The notes: generated from the letters alone by a model not told the origin. Shown: positions 43,831-52,909, numbered from the stretch's first letter. The stretch is 64,000 nucleotides of DNA from Mycolicibacterium rutilum (GCF_900108565.1 NZ_LT629971.1:3100001-3164000), one strand, 5' to 3'. Numbers and translations: made by a program.

Positions 43831-44476
43831 CCGCCACCGCGGTCGCGAGCGACGCCATGGTCTTCTCCCGCTCGTCACCCATTCCGACCAACGCGTCGAC
43901 CGCCAGTGGGCCGAGGATCTGACTCATTCCGTGGCCTTCGTGGCCGAAGAAGCCCGCCATCTCCAACAGCACCGTGCCGTGGTTGATGCTCCACATGCGT
44001 CCCGCGATCGCTGCTTCATCGTCGTCGCGGATGCGCCCGGCCGCGATCATCCGGCGCACCGCGATGAGCAACGCCTCGAACGACACCGCCCACTCCGCGC
44101 GGGCGCTGGCGCTGCCGGTGACCGTCAGGTCGGCGTGAAAACGGTTCAACGACTCCGCCGAGGTACCGAACATCAGTTGATAGCGCTGCGGATTGGCGAG
44201 CGCGAACTCGCGATAACGCATGCCCAGTACGAAGAAGTCGGCCACCGGATCGTCGGACTCGTCGATGGTCAGCGCACGCGTGAACCGGACGAAGGCCTCG
44301 CTGGCGATCGCCTCGATGAGCCCGGACATGCCGCCGAAATGCGTATAGACCGCCATGGTCGACGTGCCGGTCTCCGCGGCGAGCTTGCGGGCGCTCAGTG
44401 CGGCCAGGCCGTCGCGCTCGAGGACCTGGATGCCGGCCTCGACCAACTGCTCACGCGGACTACTCATCCTTGCCAT
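43814..44476 (-). CDS. TetR-family transcriptional regulator
   Basis: A 220-residue regulator with the helix-turn-helix LSARKLAAETGTSTMAVYTHFGGMSGLIEAI (residues 26-56) and a C-terminal TetR_C domain (RQ-type pattern FALANPQRYQLMFG). An ATG three codons later is an alternative start. The 56-base gap to the divergent carotenoid oxygenase gene holds two copies of ATAACAnTGTTAT, so it very probably represses both genes. Confidence 0.92.
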   Translation of the reverse strand: MARMSSPREQLVEAGIQVLERDGLAALSARKLAAETGTSTMAVYTHFGGMSGLIEAIASEAFVRFTRALTIDESDDPVADFFVLGMRYREFALANPQRYQLMFGTSAESLNRFHADLTVTGSASARAEWAVSFEALLIAVRRMIAAGRIRDDDEAAIAGRMWSINHGTVLLEMAGFFGHEGHGMSQILGPLAVDALVGMGDEREKTMASLATAVAVMFGP

Positions 44477-44482
44477 CGTGCC

Positions 44483-44520
44483 ATAACAGTGTTATACAGA
44501 GGCGGTCATAACACTGTTAT
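44483..44520. promoter_or_regulatory. Twin operators ATAACAnTGTTAT
   Basis: ATAACAGTGTTAT (44483-44495) and ATAACACTGTTAT (44508-44520) are each perfect 13-base palindromes, centre to centre 25 bases. They fill the gap between divergent tetR and the carotenoid oxygenase gene and differ only at the central base. Confidence 0.88.
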
Positions 44521-44532
44521 GGGGGAGTCGAC

Positions 44533-45966
44533 ATGGCGAATCGCTATCTCGAAGGCGCGTTCGCGCCGATCGCCGAGGAGTTCACGCTCACCGACCTCGA
44601 CGTCACCGGCACCATCCCGCAGCATCTGGACGGGCGCTATCTGCGCAACGGACCCAACCCGGTCGGTGAACTCGACCCCGACCTGTATCACTGGTTCATC
44701 GGCGACGGCATGGTGCACGGCATCCGGATCCGCGACGGCAAGGCCGAGTGGTATCGCAACCGGTGGGTCCGCGGCCCCCAGACCGCACGCGCCCTGGGGG
44801 AGAAGCCGCCGAGCGGCCACTTCCCGGTGTCCGGGATCGGCGCCAACACCAACGTCATCGGTCACGCGGGCAAGATCCTGGCACTGATCGAATCCGGCGT
44901 CACCAACATGGAACTCACCGACGAGCTGGACACCGTCGGCGCCTGCGACTTCGACGGGACACTCGCCGGCGGGTACACCGCGCACCCCAAACGTGACCCC
45001 GACACCGGCGAACTGCACGCCGTCTCCTACCACGTGTACGGAGGAAACACGGTGCAGTACTCGGTGATCGGCGTCGACGGCCGGGCACGCCGCGTCGTCG
45101 ACGTGAAGGTGGCGGGCGCACCGATGATGCACGACTTCTCGCTGACCGAGAACCACGTCGTGTTCTACGACCTGCCGGTCACGCTCGACGCCAACCAGAT
45201 GGTGCAGATGGGCGTTCCGAAAGCGCTGCGCCTGCCCGCCCGACTCATGTTGTCCGCCTTGATCGGTCGGATCCGCATCCCGGACCCGATCGCCGCGCGG
45301 CAACCGATTCGCGGAACCGCCGACCGCCGATACCCGTACTCGTGGAACCCGAAGTACCCCGCCCGCGTCGGTGTGATGCCCCGCGACGGCGACAACTCCG
45401 ACGTGCGCTGGTTCGACGTCGAACCGTGCTACGTGTTCCATCCGATGAACGCCTACGACGAGGGCGAGACCATCGTGCTGGATGTCGCGCGCCACCCGAA
45501 GATGTTCGACCACAATCGGCTCGGACCCGACGAGGGACCGCCGACACTCGATCGCTGGGTCGTCGACCTCGCCGACGGCAAGGTGCGCGAGTCGCGCATC
45601 GACGATCGCGGCCAGGAGTTCCCGCGTGTCGACGAACGCCGCGTCGGCAAGCGCCACCGATATGGGTACACGCCGGCGTTCTCCGACGGTGAGGGCAGCG
45701 ACACTCTGCTCAAGCACGACTTCGTCGGCGCCGGGTCGGCGCAGCGGTCGTTCGGGGACGGGAAGATCGTCGGGGAGTTCGTGTTCGAGCCGTCCTCGCC
45801 GGATGCGGCCGAGGACGACGGCGTGTTGATGGGCTACGTCTACGACAAGCGGACCGACCGCAGCGAACTGGCGATCCTCGACGCGCAGACCCTGCAGGAC
45901 GTCGCGAGTATCAAACTGCCGCACCGCGTGCCCGCTGGGTTCCACGGCAACTGGGTGCCCGCCTAG
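44533..45966 (+). CDS. Carotenoid cleavage dioxygenase family protein
   Basis: A 477-residue non-haem iron oxygenase of the carotenoid oxygenase family, close in motifs to Rv0654 (a carotenoid and retinal cleaving enzyme of M. tuberculosis). Family blocks are present: DGRYLRNGPNP, DGMVHGIRIRDG, TAHPKRDPDTGELHAVSY, PMMHDFSLTENHVVFYD, VFHPMNAYDEG and the final PAGFHGNWVP; the four iron histidines fall in the HAVSY, MMHDF, VFHP and FHGNW segments. It should cleave a double bond in a carotenoid, apocarotenoid or stilbene. It is controlled by the divergent TetR. The next gene starts 9 bases later. Confidence 0.93.
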   Translation: MANRYLEGAFAPIAEEFTLTDLDVTGTIPQHLDGRYLRNGPNPVGELDPDLYHWFIGDGMVHGIRIRDGKAEWYRNRWVRGPQTARALGEKPPSGHFPVSGIGANTNVIGHAGKILALIESGVTNMELTDELDTVGACDFDGTLAGGYTAHPKRDPDTGELHAVSYHVYGGNTVQYSVIGVDGRARRVVDVKVAGAPMMHDFSLTENHVVFYDLPVTLDANQMVQMGVPKALRLPARLMLSALIGRIRIPDPIAARQPIRGTADRRYPYSWNPKYPARVGVMPRDGDNSDVRWFDVEPCYVFHPMNAYDEGETIVLDVARHPKMFDHNRLGPDEGPPTLDRWVVDLADGKVRESRIDDRGQEFPRVDERRVGKRHRYGYTPAFSDGEGSDTLLKHDFVGAGSAQRSFGDGKIVGEFVFEPSSPDAAEDDGVLMGYVYDKRTDRSELAILDAQTLQDVASIKLPHRVPAGFHGNWVPA

Positions 45967-45969
45967 ACT
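45964..45969 (+). promoter_or_regulatory. Candidate -10 box of the glutaminase gene (leaderless)
   Basis: TAGACT overlaps the stop codon of the carotenoid oxygenase gene and lies 6 bases before the ATG; TTCCAC 18 bases upstream could be the -35. Confidence 0.4.
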
Positions 45970-45975
45970 CCCCAC

Positions 45976-47228
45976 ATGGCCGAACTGGTGCAGCGGTACC
46001 TGGACCAGATTCGCGCCCAACACGCCCACGACCCCGACGGGGCGCTGGCCGACTACATCCCCGAACTCGCCAGGGTGGATCCCGACAGATTCGGCCTGTC
46101 GCTGTCATTGGCTGACGGCTATGTTTACGAATCAGGCGACGCTGCACTCGAATTCACGATCCAGTCGGTGTCCAAGCCGTTCACCTACGCACTGGCGCTC
46201 GACTGCATCGGCGCGGCCGCCGTCGACGCCAAGATCGGTGTCGAACCGTCCGGTGAGGCGTTCAACGAGATCAGTGTCGACGAGGACACCAAGATCCCGA
46301 AGAACCCGATGATCAACGCCGGCGCGATCGCGGCCGTGTCCCTGGTCCCGGGCGCCTCGGCCGATGACCGGTTCAACCGGATCCGCGAGTTCTACTCCGC
46401 GTGCGCGGGTCGCGACCTCGCGGTCGACGAGGACGTCTACACCTCGGAGAAGGCCACCGGGGCCCGCAATCGCGCAATCGCCTACATGCTGCAGAGTTTC
46501 GGCGTTCTCGACGGCGACCCCGACGAGAGCCTCGACGTCTACTTCCGGCAGTGCTCGATCACGGTGACCACCTCGCCCGGATGGCCGCGACACTGGCCCG
46601 CGGAGGTGTCGACCCCGTGCAGGGACGACGGCTGATCGGCCCGTCGGTGGTGCAACGCACCCTCAGCGTGATGGTCACCTGCGGGATGTACGACGCGGCG
46701 GGGGACTGGGTGAGCGCAGTCGGCCTGCCCGCGAAAAGTGGTGTGGGCGGAGGCATCACAGCGGTGCTGCCGGGTCAACTCGGAATCGGTGTCTACTCAC
46801 CGCTTCTGGACGACAAGGGCCACAGCGTGCGCGGTGTGCGGGTGTGTCGCTCGCTGTCGGAGAACCTCGGGCTGCACTTCCTGTCGGTCCCGCGTGAATC
46901 GCGCTCGACGATCCGGGCGGCCTACGACGCCGCCCCTGGTGTACGGGTCTACGAGCTGCACGGCGACCTGCTGTTCGCCGGCGCCGAGCGGGTGCTGCGC
47001 ACGCTGGAGCGCGAATGCGGTGACTTCGATGTGGCCGTGCTGGAGTTGTCGCGCGTCGACGACATCGACGACGCCGCCCGGCGCATGCTCGCCGGTATGC
47101 GCGAATCGCTCGGCATCCTGGGCAAGCAGGGTTACGTCGTCGACCCCGACGGTGATCTCGGTGCCGATCCGGATCAGGTGTTCAGCACCGTGGACGAGGC
47201 GCTGGCCGCGCACGCCTCAGGCGGGTAG
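45976..47228 (+). pseudogene. glsA: Glutaminase with C-terminal STAS domain, frameshifted
   Basis: The first frame (45976 to about 46570) encodes the N-terminal part of a serine-dependent glutaminase: FTIQSVSKPFTYALAL with the catalytic Ser-x-x-Lys, KNPMINAGAIA and the DEDVYTSEKATGARNRA region, ending at CSITVTT. The rest, in the frame one base back from about 46572, continues with LARMAATLARGGVDP, the SGVGGGITAVLPGQLGIGVYSPLLD motif, and then a STAS domain of about 95 residues (VYELHGDLLFAGAERVLRTL). Family alignment expects V-T-x-x-D-L-A; seven bases appear to be missing at 46566-46572. An intact gene would hydrolyse glutamine to glutamate. Either a real inactivating deletion or a sequencing error. 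Confidence 0.88.
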
Positions 47229-48821
47229 GGCCAGTCGGGTCGGCTCGTCGTGCCCGCGCAGCGTCACCGAGTCACCCAGCGTCCAATGCCCGCGCTCGGA
47301 CTCGGTGGCGGCCGACACCGCATCCGCGGACGCCAGCAGGTGCCCCGGCGTCTCCTTGGCCAACTCGCACAGCCGCGCGGCTTCGTTGACCGGTTCACCG
47401 ATCACGGTGTACTCGAAACGTTCTCTGGCGCCGACGTTTCCGGCCACGGCCTCGCCGGCGGCCACCCCGATGCCCGCGTCGAATTCGGGCACTTCCTGGT
47501 GGATGCGCCGGGCGATCGCCCGCGCGGCGGCCAGCGCCGAGTCCTCCGGGTTCTCGAGACGCACCGGAGCGCCGAACACCGCGAGCGCACCGTCACCCTC
47601 GAACTTGTTGACGAAGCCTTGGTGGTTGTCGACTTCCTCGACGACGACCGCGAAGAACCGGTTGAGCAGGTCGACCACCTCGGTCGCGCGCTTGGCCGTC
47701 ACCAACTTCGTCGATCCGATGATGTCGACGAAGATCACGGCGACGTGCCGCTCCTCGCCGCCGAGTTTGGGCCGCTGCTTCTCCGCCTCGGCAGCGACGT
47801 CCCGCCCGACGTGGCGGCCGAAGATGTCGCGCAGGCGCTCGCGTTCCTTGAGGCCCTGCACCATCGAGTTGAATCCGCGCTGCAGTTCGCCGAGTTCGGT
47901 GCCGTCGAAGACGACGAGATCACAGTCCAGGTCGCCCTCTTCGACATGCTTGAGAGCCGAGCGCACGACGCGTACCGGAGTGGCGATGAGCCACGACAGC
48001 AGCCACATCAGGATCAAGCCGAAAGCCAGCGCGACCACCGCGATGATCATCACGGCCACCGCGAACTGGGTCGCGGTGAGGTTCCGCAACGCCAGGGCGA
48101 AAACCGCCAACAAGAGGATGCCGAGCACAGGCACCCCGGAACTCAGCAGCCAGACGGTCATCGTTCGGCCCATGACGCCATGCGCGAGTCGGCGGGGTGG
48201 GCGACCGGCCTCGAGCGCCTGGGCAGCGATCGGTCGGAGAGCGAACTCGGTGATCATGTAGCAGGCGGTCGCCACGATGATGCCCGGAAAGCCCACGGCG
48301 AGGAGGAATCGAGGGATGAACGCCGAATTCTGCATGCCGTAGAGCAGGGTCAACAGCGCCGTGCCGATGCCCCAGAGCAGGAGCAGCTTTTGGGCGACCC
48401 GCCACGGTGCGAGGAACACGTTGCGCTGGTCGGCTTGGGTCGGAGCTCGTTCCTCGATGGCCCACCGCAGGGAACCGACGGTCCGCGAGGTGATCCACGC
48501 CGTACCCAAGACCAGGGCGCTGAGCATGTAGGCAGGGACGACACCCCAGGTCAGCCATCCGGGTGCGTCGGTGAACACACTCGGCACCGGGATCGCGACC
48601 CCGTTGAGCAGCAGCGAGACGGCGATGCCGAGGATGTTGGTGAAGAGTATGAAGAACGTCAGGATGACCTGGATGCGGACTCGTCGGCGCCGCTGACTCT
48701 CCTCCGGTTTGCCGAGTAACCATGACCCGTACTCCGGGGTGGTGGCCAGCCGACCGCTCTGCCGGGTGACCCTCTCCAGGACGCGGCCCAGCCGATGCGC
48801 AACGCTCCGTGTGGCCGTCAT
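47217..48821 (-). CDS. Class III adenylate/guanylate cyclase with membrane and HAMP domains
   Basis: Makes cAMP (or cGMP). The 534 residues comprise about six membrane spans (residues 50-270), a HAMP linker (about 270-325, ATPVRVVRSALKHVEEGDLDCDLVVFDGTELGELQRGFNSMV) and a catalytic domain from 340 with the metal-binding VIFVDIIGSTKL, the FEGDGALAVFG segment and the transition-state pair in EPVNEAARL. It is the Rv1318c/Rv1319c/Rv1320c type, present here once rather than three times. It overlaps the glutaminase end by 12 bases (convergent) and is divergent to nucS with only 45 bases between. Confidence 0.93.
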   Translation of the reverse strand: MTATRSVAHRLGRVLERVTRQSGRLATTPEYGSWLLGKPEESQRRRRVRIQVILTFFILFTNILGIAVSLLLNGVAIPVPSVFTDAPGWLTWGVVPAYMLSALVLGTAWITSRTVGSLRWAIEERAPTQADQRNVFLAPWRVAQKLLLLWGIGTALLTLLYGMQNSAFIPRFLLAVGFPGIIVATACYMITEFALRPIAAQALEAGRPPRRLAHGVMGRTMTVWLLSSGVPVLGILLLAVFALALRNLTATQFAVAVMIIAVVALAFGLILMWLLSWLIATPVRVVRSALKHVEEGDLDCDLVVFDGTELGELQRGFNSMVQGLKERERLRDIFGRHVGRDVAAEAEKQRPKLGGEERHVAVIFVDIIGSTKLVTAKRATEVVDLLNRFFAVVVEEVDNHQGFVNKFEGDGALAVFGAPVRLENPEDSALAAARAIARRIHQEVPEFDAGIGVAAGEAVAGNVGARERFEYTVIGEPVNEAARLCELAKETPGHLLASADAVSAATESERGHWTLGDSVTLRGHDEPTRLALPA

Positions 48822-48854
48822 CGTGCCTGCAGCCTAATTCGCCGGAGCGGCGCC

Positions 48855-48860
48855 TAAGGT
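48855..48860 (+). promoter_or_regulatory. nucS -10 box (leaderless)
   Basis: TAAGGT ends 6 bases before the GTG start of nucS; there is no Shine-Dalgarno sequence. On the other strand TAGGCT lies 9 bases before the cyclase start, so the two promoters overlap within 45 bases. Confidence 0.5.
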
Positions 48861-48866
48861 GGTCGG

Positions 48867-49538
48867 GTGCGTCTCGTGATCGCCCAGTGCACTGTTGACT
48901 ACGTCGGACGTCTGACCGCACATCTACCGTCGGCGCGGCGCCTGCTGCTGATCAAGGCCGACGGTTCGGTGAGCGTGCACGCCGACGACCGCGCCTACAA
49001 GCCGCTGAACTGGATGAGCCCGCCGTGCCGGCTCACCGAGGACGACTCGGGCCCGATGCCGGTCTGGGTGGTCGAGAACAAGACCGGCGAACAGCTGCGG
49101 ATCACCGTCGAGGCCATCGAACACGACTCCAGCCACGAACTCGGCGTCGATCCCGGCCTGGTCAAGGACGGCGTCGAGGCCCACCTGCAGGAGCTGCTGG
49201 CCGAACACGTCGAGCTGTTGGGCGCCGGGTACACCCTGGTGCGGCGCGAGTACATGACCGCCATCGGGCCCGTCGACCTGCTGTGCCGCGACGAGAACGG
49301 CGGATCGGTGGCCGTGGAAATCAAGCGCCGCGGCGAGATCGACGGGGTCGAGCAGCTCACCCGCTACCTCGAACTGCTCAACCGCGACACCCTGCTCGCG
49401 CCGGTGGCGGGGATCTTCGCCGCCCAGCAGATCAAGCCGCAGGCCCGCACGCTGGCCACCGATCGCGGCATCCGCTGCGTGACGCTGGATTACGACCAGA
49501 TGCGCGGGATGGACAACTCCGAGTTCCGGTTGTTCTGA
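48867..49538 (+). CDS. nucS: Mismatch-specific endonuclease NucS (EndoMS)
   Basis: Cuts DNA at mismatched bases and provides the non-canonical mismatch repair of actinobacteria, which lack MutS/MutL. The 223-residue protein has an N-terminal dimerisation and DNA-binding domain ([28 protein letters not shown]) and a C-terminal RecB-like nuclease domain with the motif [23 protein letters not shown], giving the Asp, Glu-x-Lys metal site. The C-terminus DNSEFRLF is the beta-clamp interacting tail region. Stop overlaps the next gene (TGATG). Confidence 0.95.
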   Translation: MRLVIAQCTVDYVGRLTAHLPSARRLLLIKADGSVSVHADDRAYKPLNWMSPPCRLTEDDSGPMPVWVVENKTGEQLRITVEAIEHDSSHELGVDPGLVKDGVEAHLQELLAEHVELLGAGYTLVRREYMTAIGPVDLLCRDENGGSVAVEIKRRGEIDGVEQLTRYLELLNRDTLLAPVAGIFAAQQIKPQARTLATDRGIRCVTLDYDQMRGMDNSEFRLF

Positions 49539-49825
49539 TGCCGCGCAGGCGTCGGCCGCACGGTCCACCACCTCGGCTGCCCGCCCCGCGGCGCATCGAG
49601 ACCGGGCCGGACGGATACGACTACGAGGTGCGTCCGGTTCCCGCGGCGCGTGCGGTCAAGACCTACCGCTGCCCGGGCTGTGATCACGAGATCCGGCCTG
49701 GGACAGCACATCTGGTGGTATTCCCGGCGGATATGGGTGAGGGCGCGGTCGACGACCGCCGCCACTGGCACACCCCGTGCTGGACGCACCGGGCCACCCG
49801 CGGCCCGACACGCAAGTGGTCCTAG
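49538..49825 (+). CDS. Small zinc-ribbon-like protein
   Basis: A 95-residue basic protein. The middle and end contain CPGCDHEI and HWHTPCWTHRA, a Cys-x2-Cys ... His-x3-Cys arrangement that should bind one zinc. It begins with an arginine/proline-rich tail. Homologues labelled ATP/GTP-binding or hypothetical follow nucS in mycobacteria. The ATG overlaps the nucS stop and the C-terminal codons overlap the convergent epimerase gene by 4 bases. The coupling with nucS suggests a DNA-related role, which is inference only. Confidence 0.8.
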   Translation: MPRRRRPHGPPPRLPAPRRIETGPDGYDYEVRPVPAARAVKTYRCPGCDHEIRPGTAHLVVFPADMGEGAVDDRRHWHTPCWTHRATRGPTRKWS

Positions 49826-50295
49826 TGTTCGTCGGCGGCCGGCTCGACCAGCTCGACGAGGACGCCGCCGGCGTCCTTGGGGTGGATGAAGTTGATGCGC
49901 GAGTTCGCGGTGCCGCGACGCGGCGCGTCGTAGAGCAGGCGGACGCCGTCGGCGCGGAGGCGCTCGCTGAGCGCGTCGATGTCGCTGGTGCGGTACGCCA
50001 ACTGCTGCAAGCCCGGCCCGCGCTTGTCGATGAACTTCGCGATGGTCGAGGTCTCGTCCAGCGGCGACATCAGCTGGATCTGGGCGCTGCCGACGGCCGC
50101 GCCGCGCACGGAGAGCATGGCCTCGCGGACGCCCTGCTCCTCGTTGATCTCCTCGTGCAGCACGATCATGCCGAGGTGGTCGTGGTACCACTTGATGGCG
50201 GCGTCGAGGTCCGGCACCGCGATCCCCACGTGGTCGATCGCCGTCACCAGGGCGCTGGCGAGCGCTGGACGTGCGTCTACGTGTTCAGTGGTCAT
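49822..50295 (-). CDS. mce: Methylmalonyl-CoA epimerase
   Basis: Interconverts the R and S forms of methylmalonyl-CoA in propionate and odd-chain fatty-acid breakdown. The 157-residue protein is a VOC (glyoxalase-like) fold: AIDHVGIAVPDLDAAIKWYHDHLGM provides the first metal histidine, QQLAYRTSDIDALSERL and GVLVELVEPA the remaining ligands. The ATG at 50295 (MTTEHVDARPAL) is chosen over a longer frame start at 50406. Divergent to the thiolase gene; the B12 adenosyltransferase at 27.6 kb serves the same pathway. Confidence 0.92.
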   Translation of the reverse strand: MTTEHVDARPALASALVTAIDHVGIAVPDLDAAIKWYHDHLGMIVLHEEINEEQGVREAMLSVRGAAVGSAQIQLMSPLDETSTIAKFIDKRGPGLQQLAYRTSDIDALSERLRADGVRLLYDAPRRGTANSRINFIHPKDAGGVLVELVEPAADEH

Positions 50296-50331
50296 AACGT
50301 AACGGTAACCTTGAGACAGATGTTTGCGGAA

Positions 50332-50347
50332 TGTGTCATGGCACACA
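50332..50347. promoter_or_regulatory. Inverted repeat TGTGT-N6-ACACA before fadA4
   Basis: TGTGTCATGGCACACA is a 5+6+5 palindrome between divergent mce and the thiolase gene. Its first ten bases (TGTGTCATGG) are the same as those of the operator before the acyl-CoA synthetase gene at 12568. Confidence 0.45.
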
Positions 50348-50375
50348 GTCGTATACCCAGTCCCGAGAGGAAATA

Positions 50376-51557
50376 ATGACGACATCGGTAATCGTTGCCG
50401 GAGCACGCACGCCCGTCGGCAAGCTCATGGGGTCGCTGAAGGACTTCTCGGGCAGCGACCTGGGTGCCATCGCGATCAAGGGTGCCCTGGAGAAGGCGAA
50501 CGTGCCCGCCTCCGCGGTCGAGTACGTGATCATGGGGCAGGTGCTCACCGCCGGTGCGGGCCAGATGCCGGCCCGCCAGGCCGCCGTGGCCGCGGGCATC
50601 GGCTGGGATGTGCCGTCGCTGACGATCAACAAGATGTGCCTGTCGGGCATCGACGCGATCGCGCTGGCCGACCAACTGATCCGGGCCGGTGAGTTCGACG
50701 TCGTCGTCGCCGGTGGCCAGGAGTCGATGACCCAGGCGCCGCACCTGCTGGTCAACAGCCGGTCGGGTTACAAGTACGGCGACGTCACCGTGCTCGACCA
50801 CATGGCCTACGACGGGCTGCACGACGTGTTCACCGATCAGCCGATGGGCGCGCTGACCGAGCAGCGCAACGACGTCGACCAGTTCACCCGCGCCGAGCAG
50901 GACGAGTTCGCGGCCCGGTCGCACCAGAAGGCCGCCGCGGCGTGGAAGGACGGCGTCTTCGCCGACGAGGTCGTGCCGGTGTCGATCCCGCAGCGCAAGG
51001 GCGACCCGCTGGAGTTCAACGAGGACGAGGGCATCCGGGCCAACACCACCGCCGAGTCGCTGGCGGGGCTCAAGCCCGCCTTCCGCAAGGACGGCACCAT
51101 CACCGCGGGATCGGCCTCGCAGATCTCCGACGGTGCCTGTGCGGTCGTCGTGATGAACAAGGCCAAGGCTGAGGAGCTGGGCTTGACCTGGCTGTGCGAG
51201 ATCGGTGCCCACGGTGTGGTCGCCGGACCCGACTCGACGCTGCAGTCGCAGCCCGCCAACGCGATCAAGAAAGCCGTTGCACGCGAGGGGATCTCGCTGG
51301 ACAAGCTCGACGTGCTCGAGATCAACGAGGCGTTCTCCGCGGTGTCGCTGGCTTCGACCAAGGAGTTGGGCGTCGATCCGGAGAAGGTGAACGTCAACGG
51401 CGGTGCGATCGCGATCGGTCACCCCATCGGCATGTCCGGTGCGCGCATCACGCTGCACGCCGCCCTGGAGTTGGCCCGTCGCGGTTCGGGCTACGCGGTC
51501 GCGGCGCTGTGCGGCGCGGGCGGTCAGGGCGACGCGCTGATCCTGCGTCGGCCGTAG
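50376..51557 (+). CDS. fadA4: Acetyl-CoA acetyltransferase (thiolase FadA4)
   Basis: Condenses or cleaves acetoacetyl-CoA. The 393-residue thiolase has the nucleophilic cysteine in [18 protein letters not shown] (near residue 88), the [17 protein letters not shown] motif with the acid/base histidine and the C-terminal [12 protein letters not shown] with the second cysteine. The ATG at 50376 follows GAGAGGAAATA, and [17 protein letters not shown] fits the family start. It matches Rv1323 in order and length. Confidence 0.96.
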   Translation: MTTSVIVAGARTPVGKLMGSLKDFSGSDLGAIAIKGALEKANVPASAVEYVIMGQVLTAGAGQMPARQAAVAAGIGWDVPSLTINKMCLSGIDAIALADQLIRAGEFDVVVAGGQESMTQAPHLLVNSRSGYKYGDVTVLDHMAYDGLHDVFTDQPMGALTEQRNDVDQFTRAEQDEFAARSHQKAAAAWKDGVFADEVVPVSIPQRKGDPLEFNEDEGIRANTTAESLAGLKPAFRKDGTITAGSASQISDGACAVVVMNKAKAEELGLTWLCEIGAHGVVAGPDSTLQSQPANAIKKAVAREGISLDKLDVLEINEAFSAVSLASTKELGVDPEKVNVNGGAIAIGHPIGMSGARITLHAALELARRGSGYAVAALCGAGGQGDALILRRP

Positions 51558-51609
51558 CGTCTACGACGTCACGTAGTAATAAGGCGGTTTTTCGGGCACA
51601 ATGGCGGCC

Positions 51610-51984
51610 ATGACTAGCGCCTTCGATCTGCGATCCGTCGCCGGCCGGTTCCGTGTGGTCGCCCTGCTGGAAGCGGTCAGCTGGGTGGGACTGCTGATCG
51701 GGATGTACTTCAAGTACCTCGGCACGCCGCGCACCGAGATCGGCGTCAAGATCTTCGGTCCGGCGCACGGCGCAGTGTTCGTCGCCTTCGTGGTGGCCGC
51801 GTTCCTGGCCGGCATCGCGTTCACCTGGGCGGCCGGCACGTGGCTGCTCGCGATCGTCGCGAGCATCGTGCCGCTGGGCAGTGTGATCTTCCTCATGTGG
51901 GCGGACCGCACCGGCCGGATGGGTGAGGCCGCCGCGGTGGCCGCGATGTCGCAACCAGGGCAGCCAGCACCGGAAACGACGTGA
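51610..51984 (+). CDS. DUF3817 membrane protein
   Basis: A 124-residue protein with three to four membrane spans (about residues 17-36, 48-68, 72-95). The start MTSAFDLRSVAGRFRVVALLEAVSWVGLLIGMYFKYL contains the E(A/G)xSWxGLLIGMxxKY pattern typical of the DUF3817 family, whose function is unknown. An ATG at 51601 is an alternative start. It is 52 bases after fadA4 and 13 bases before the thioredoxin-like gene. Confidence 0.88.
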   Translation: MTSAFDLRSVAGRFRVVALLEAVSWVGLLIGMYFKYLGTPRTEIGVKIFGPAHGAVFVAFVVAAFLAGIAFTWAAGTWLLAIVASIVPLGSVIFLMWADRTGRMGEAAAVAAMSQPGQPAPETT

Positions 51985-51997
51985 CAAACTTGAGTGC

Positions 51998-52888
51998 GTG
52001 AGTCGTCCACGCCCTCCCATCGCGGCCTCCATGGCCGGCGCGGTTGATCTGTCAGCCCTCAAGCAGCGTCCGTCAAGTGACGGTGGCGGGTCCGCCCCGC
52101 CCGGGGGAGTCGAGGTCACCGAGGCCAACCTCGAGAACGAGGTGCTGGTCCGGTCCAACCAGGTGCCGGTCGTCGTGCTGCTGTGGTCGCCGCGCAGCGA
52201 AACCAGCGTCCAGTTGGGTGACGCGCTCGCCGCGCTGGCTGGGTCCGACGGCGGCAAGTGGTCGCTGGCCACGGTGAACGTCGACGCCGCTCCGCGGGTG
52301 GCGCAGATGTTCGGCGTGCAGGCGGTGCCGACGGTGGTGGCGCTGGCCGCCGGGCAACCGCTCTCGAGCTTCCAGGGCATGCAGCCGCCAGAGCAGTTGC
52401 GCCGCTGGATCGACTCGATACTCAACGCGGTCGCGGGCAAGCTGCCCGGCGCCGGTGACGGCGACGAACCCGAGCAGGTCGATCCCGCGCTCGCCCAAGC
52501 GCGTTCGCATCTCGACGCCGGCGAGTTCGACGCCGCCGCCGCGGCGTATCAGGCCATCCTCGACGCGAACCCCAACCACGCCGAGGCCAAGGGCGCGGTG
52601 CGCCAGATCGCATTCCTGCAGCGCGCCAGCTCGCGCGCTCCCGGCGCGATCGTCGCCGCCGACGCCGCACCCGACGACATCGAGGTGGCGTTCGCCGCCG
52701 CCGACGTCGAGATCCTGCAGCAGCAGATCGGCGCCGCGTTCGATCGGCTGATCGGTCTGATCAAGCGGACCGCGGGCGACGACCGCACCAAGGTGCGCAC
52801 CCGGTTGATCGAGTTGTTCGACCTGTTCGACCCGGCGGATCCCGAAGTGATCGCGGGCCGCCGCAAGCTGGCCAACGCGCTCTACTGA
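51998..52888 (+). CDS. Thioredoxin-fold co-chaperone (YbbN/CnoX-like, Rv1324 homologue)
   Basis: A 296-residue protein: thioredoxin-like domain (about residues 35-140, VLVRSNQVPVVVLLWSPRSETSVQLGDALAAL then VNVDAAPRVAQMFGVQAVPTVVAL) in which the CxxC active site is replaced by SPRSET, so it is not redox-active, followed by tetratricopeptide-like helices (QARSHLDAGEFDAAAAAYQAILDANPNHAEAK and the C-terminal part). E. coli YbbN (CnoX) of the same plan holds unfolded proteins and hands them to GroEL. GTG start. A hairpin terminator follows. Confidence 0.9.
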   Translation: MSRPRPPIAASMAGAVDLSALKQRPSSDGGGSAPPGGVEVTEANLENEVLVRSNQVPVVVLLWSPRSETSVQLGDALAALAGSDGGKWSLATVNVDAAPRVAQMFGVQAVPTVVALAAGQPLSSFQGMQPPEQLRRWIDSILNAVAGKLPGAGDGDEPEQVDPALAQARSHLDAGEFDAAAAAYQAILDANPNHAEAKGAVRQIAFLQRASSRAPGAIVAADAAPDDIEVAFAAADVEILQQQIGAAFDRLIGLIKRTAGDDRTKVRTRLIELFDLFDPADPEVIAGRRKLANALY

Positions 52889-52909
52889 GTCCCCGGCCGG
52901 TTCATCGAA

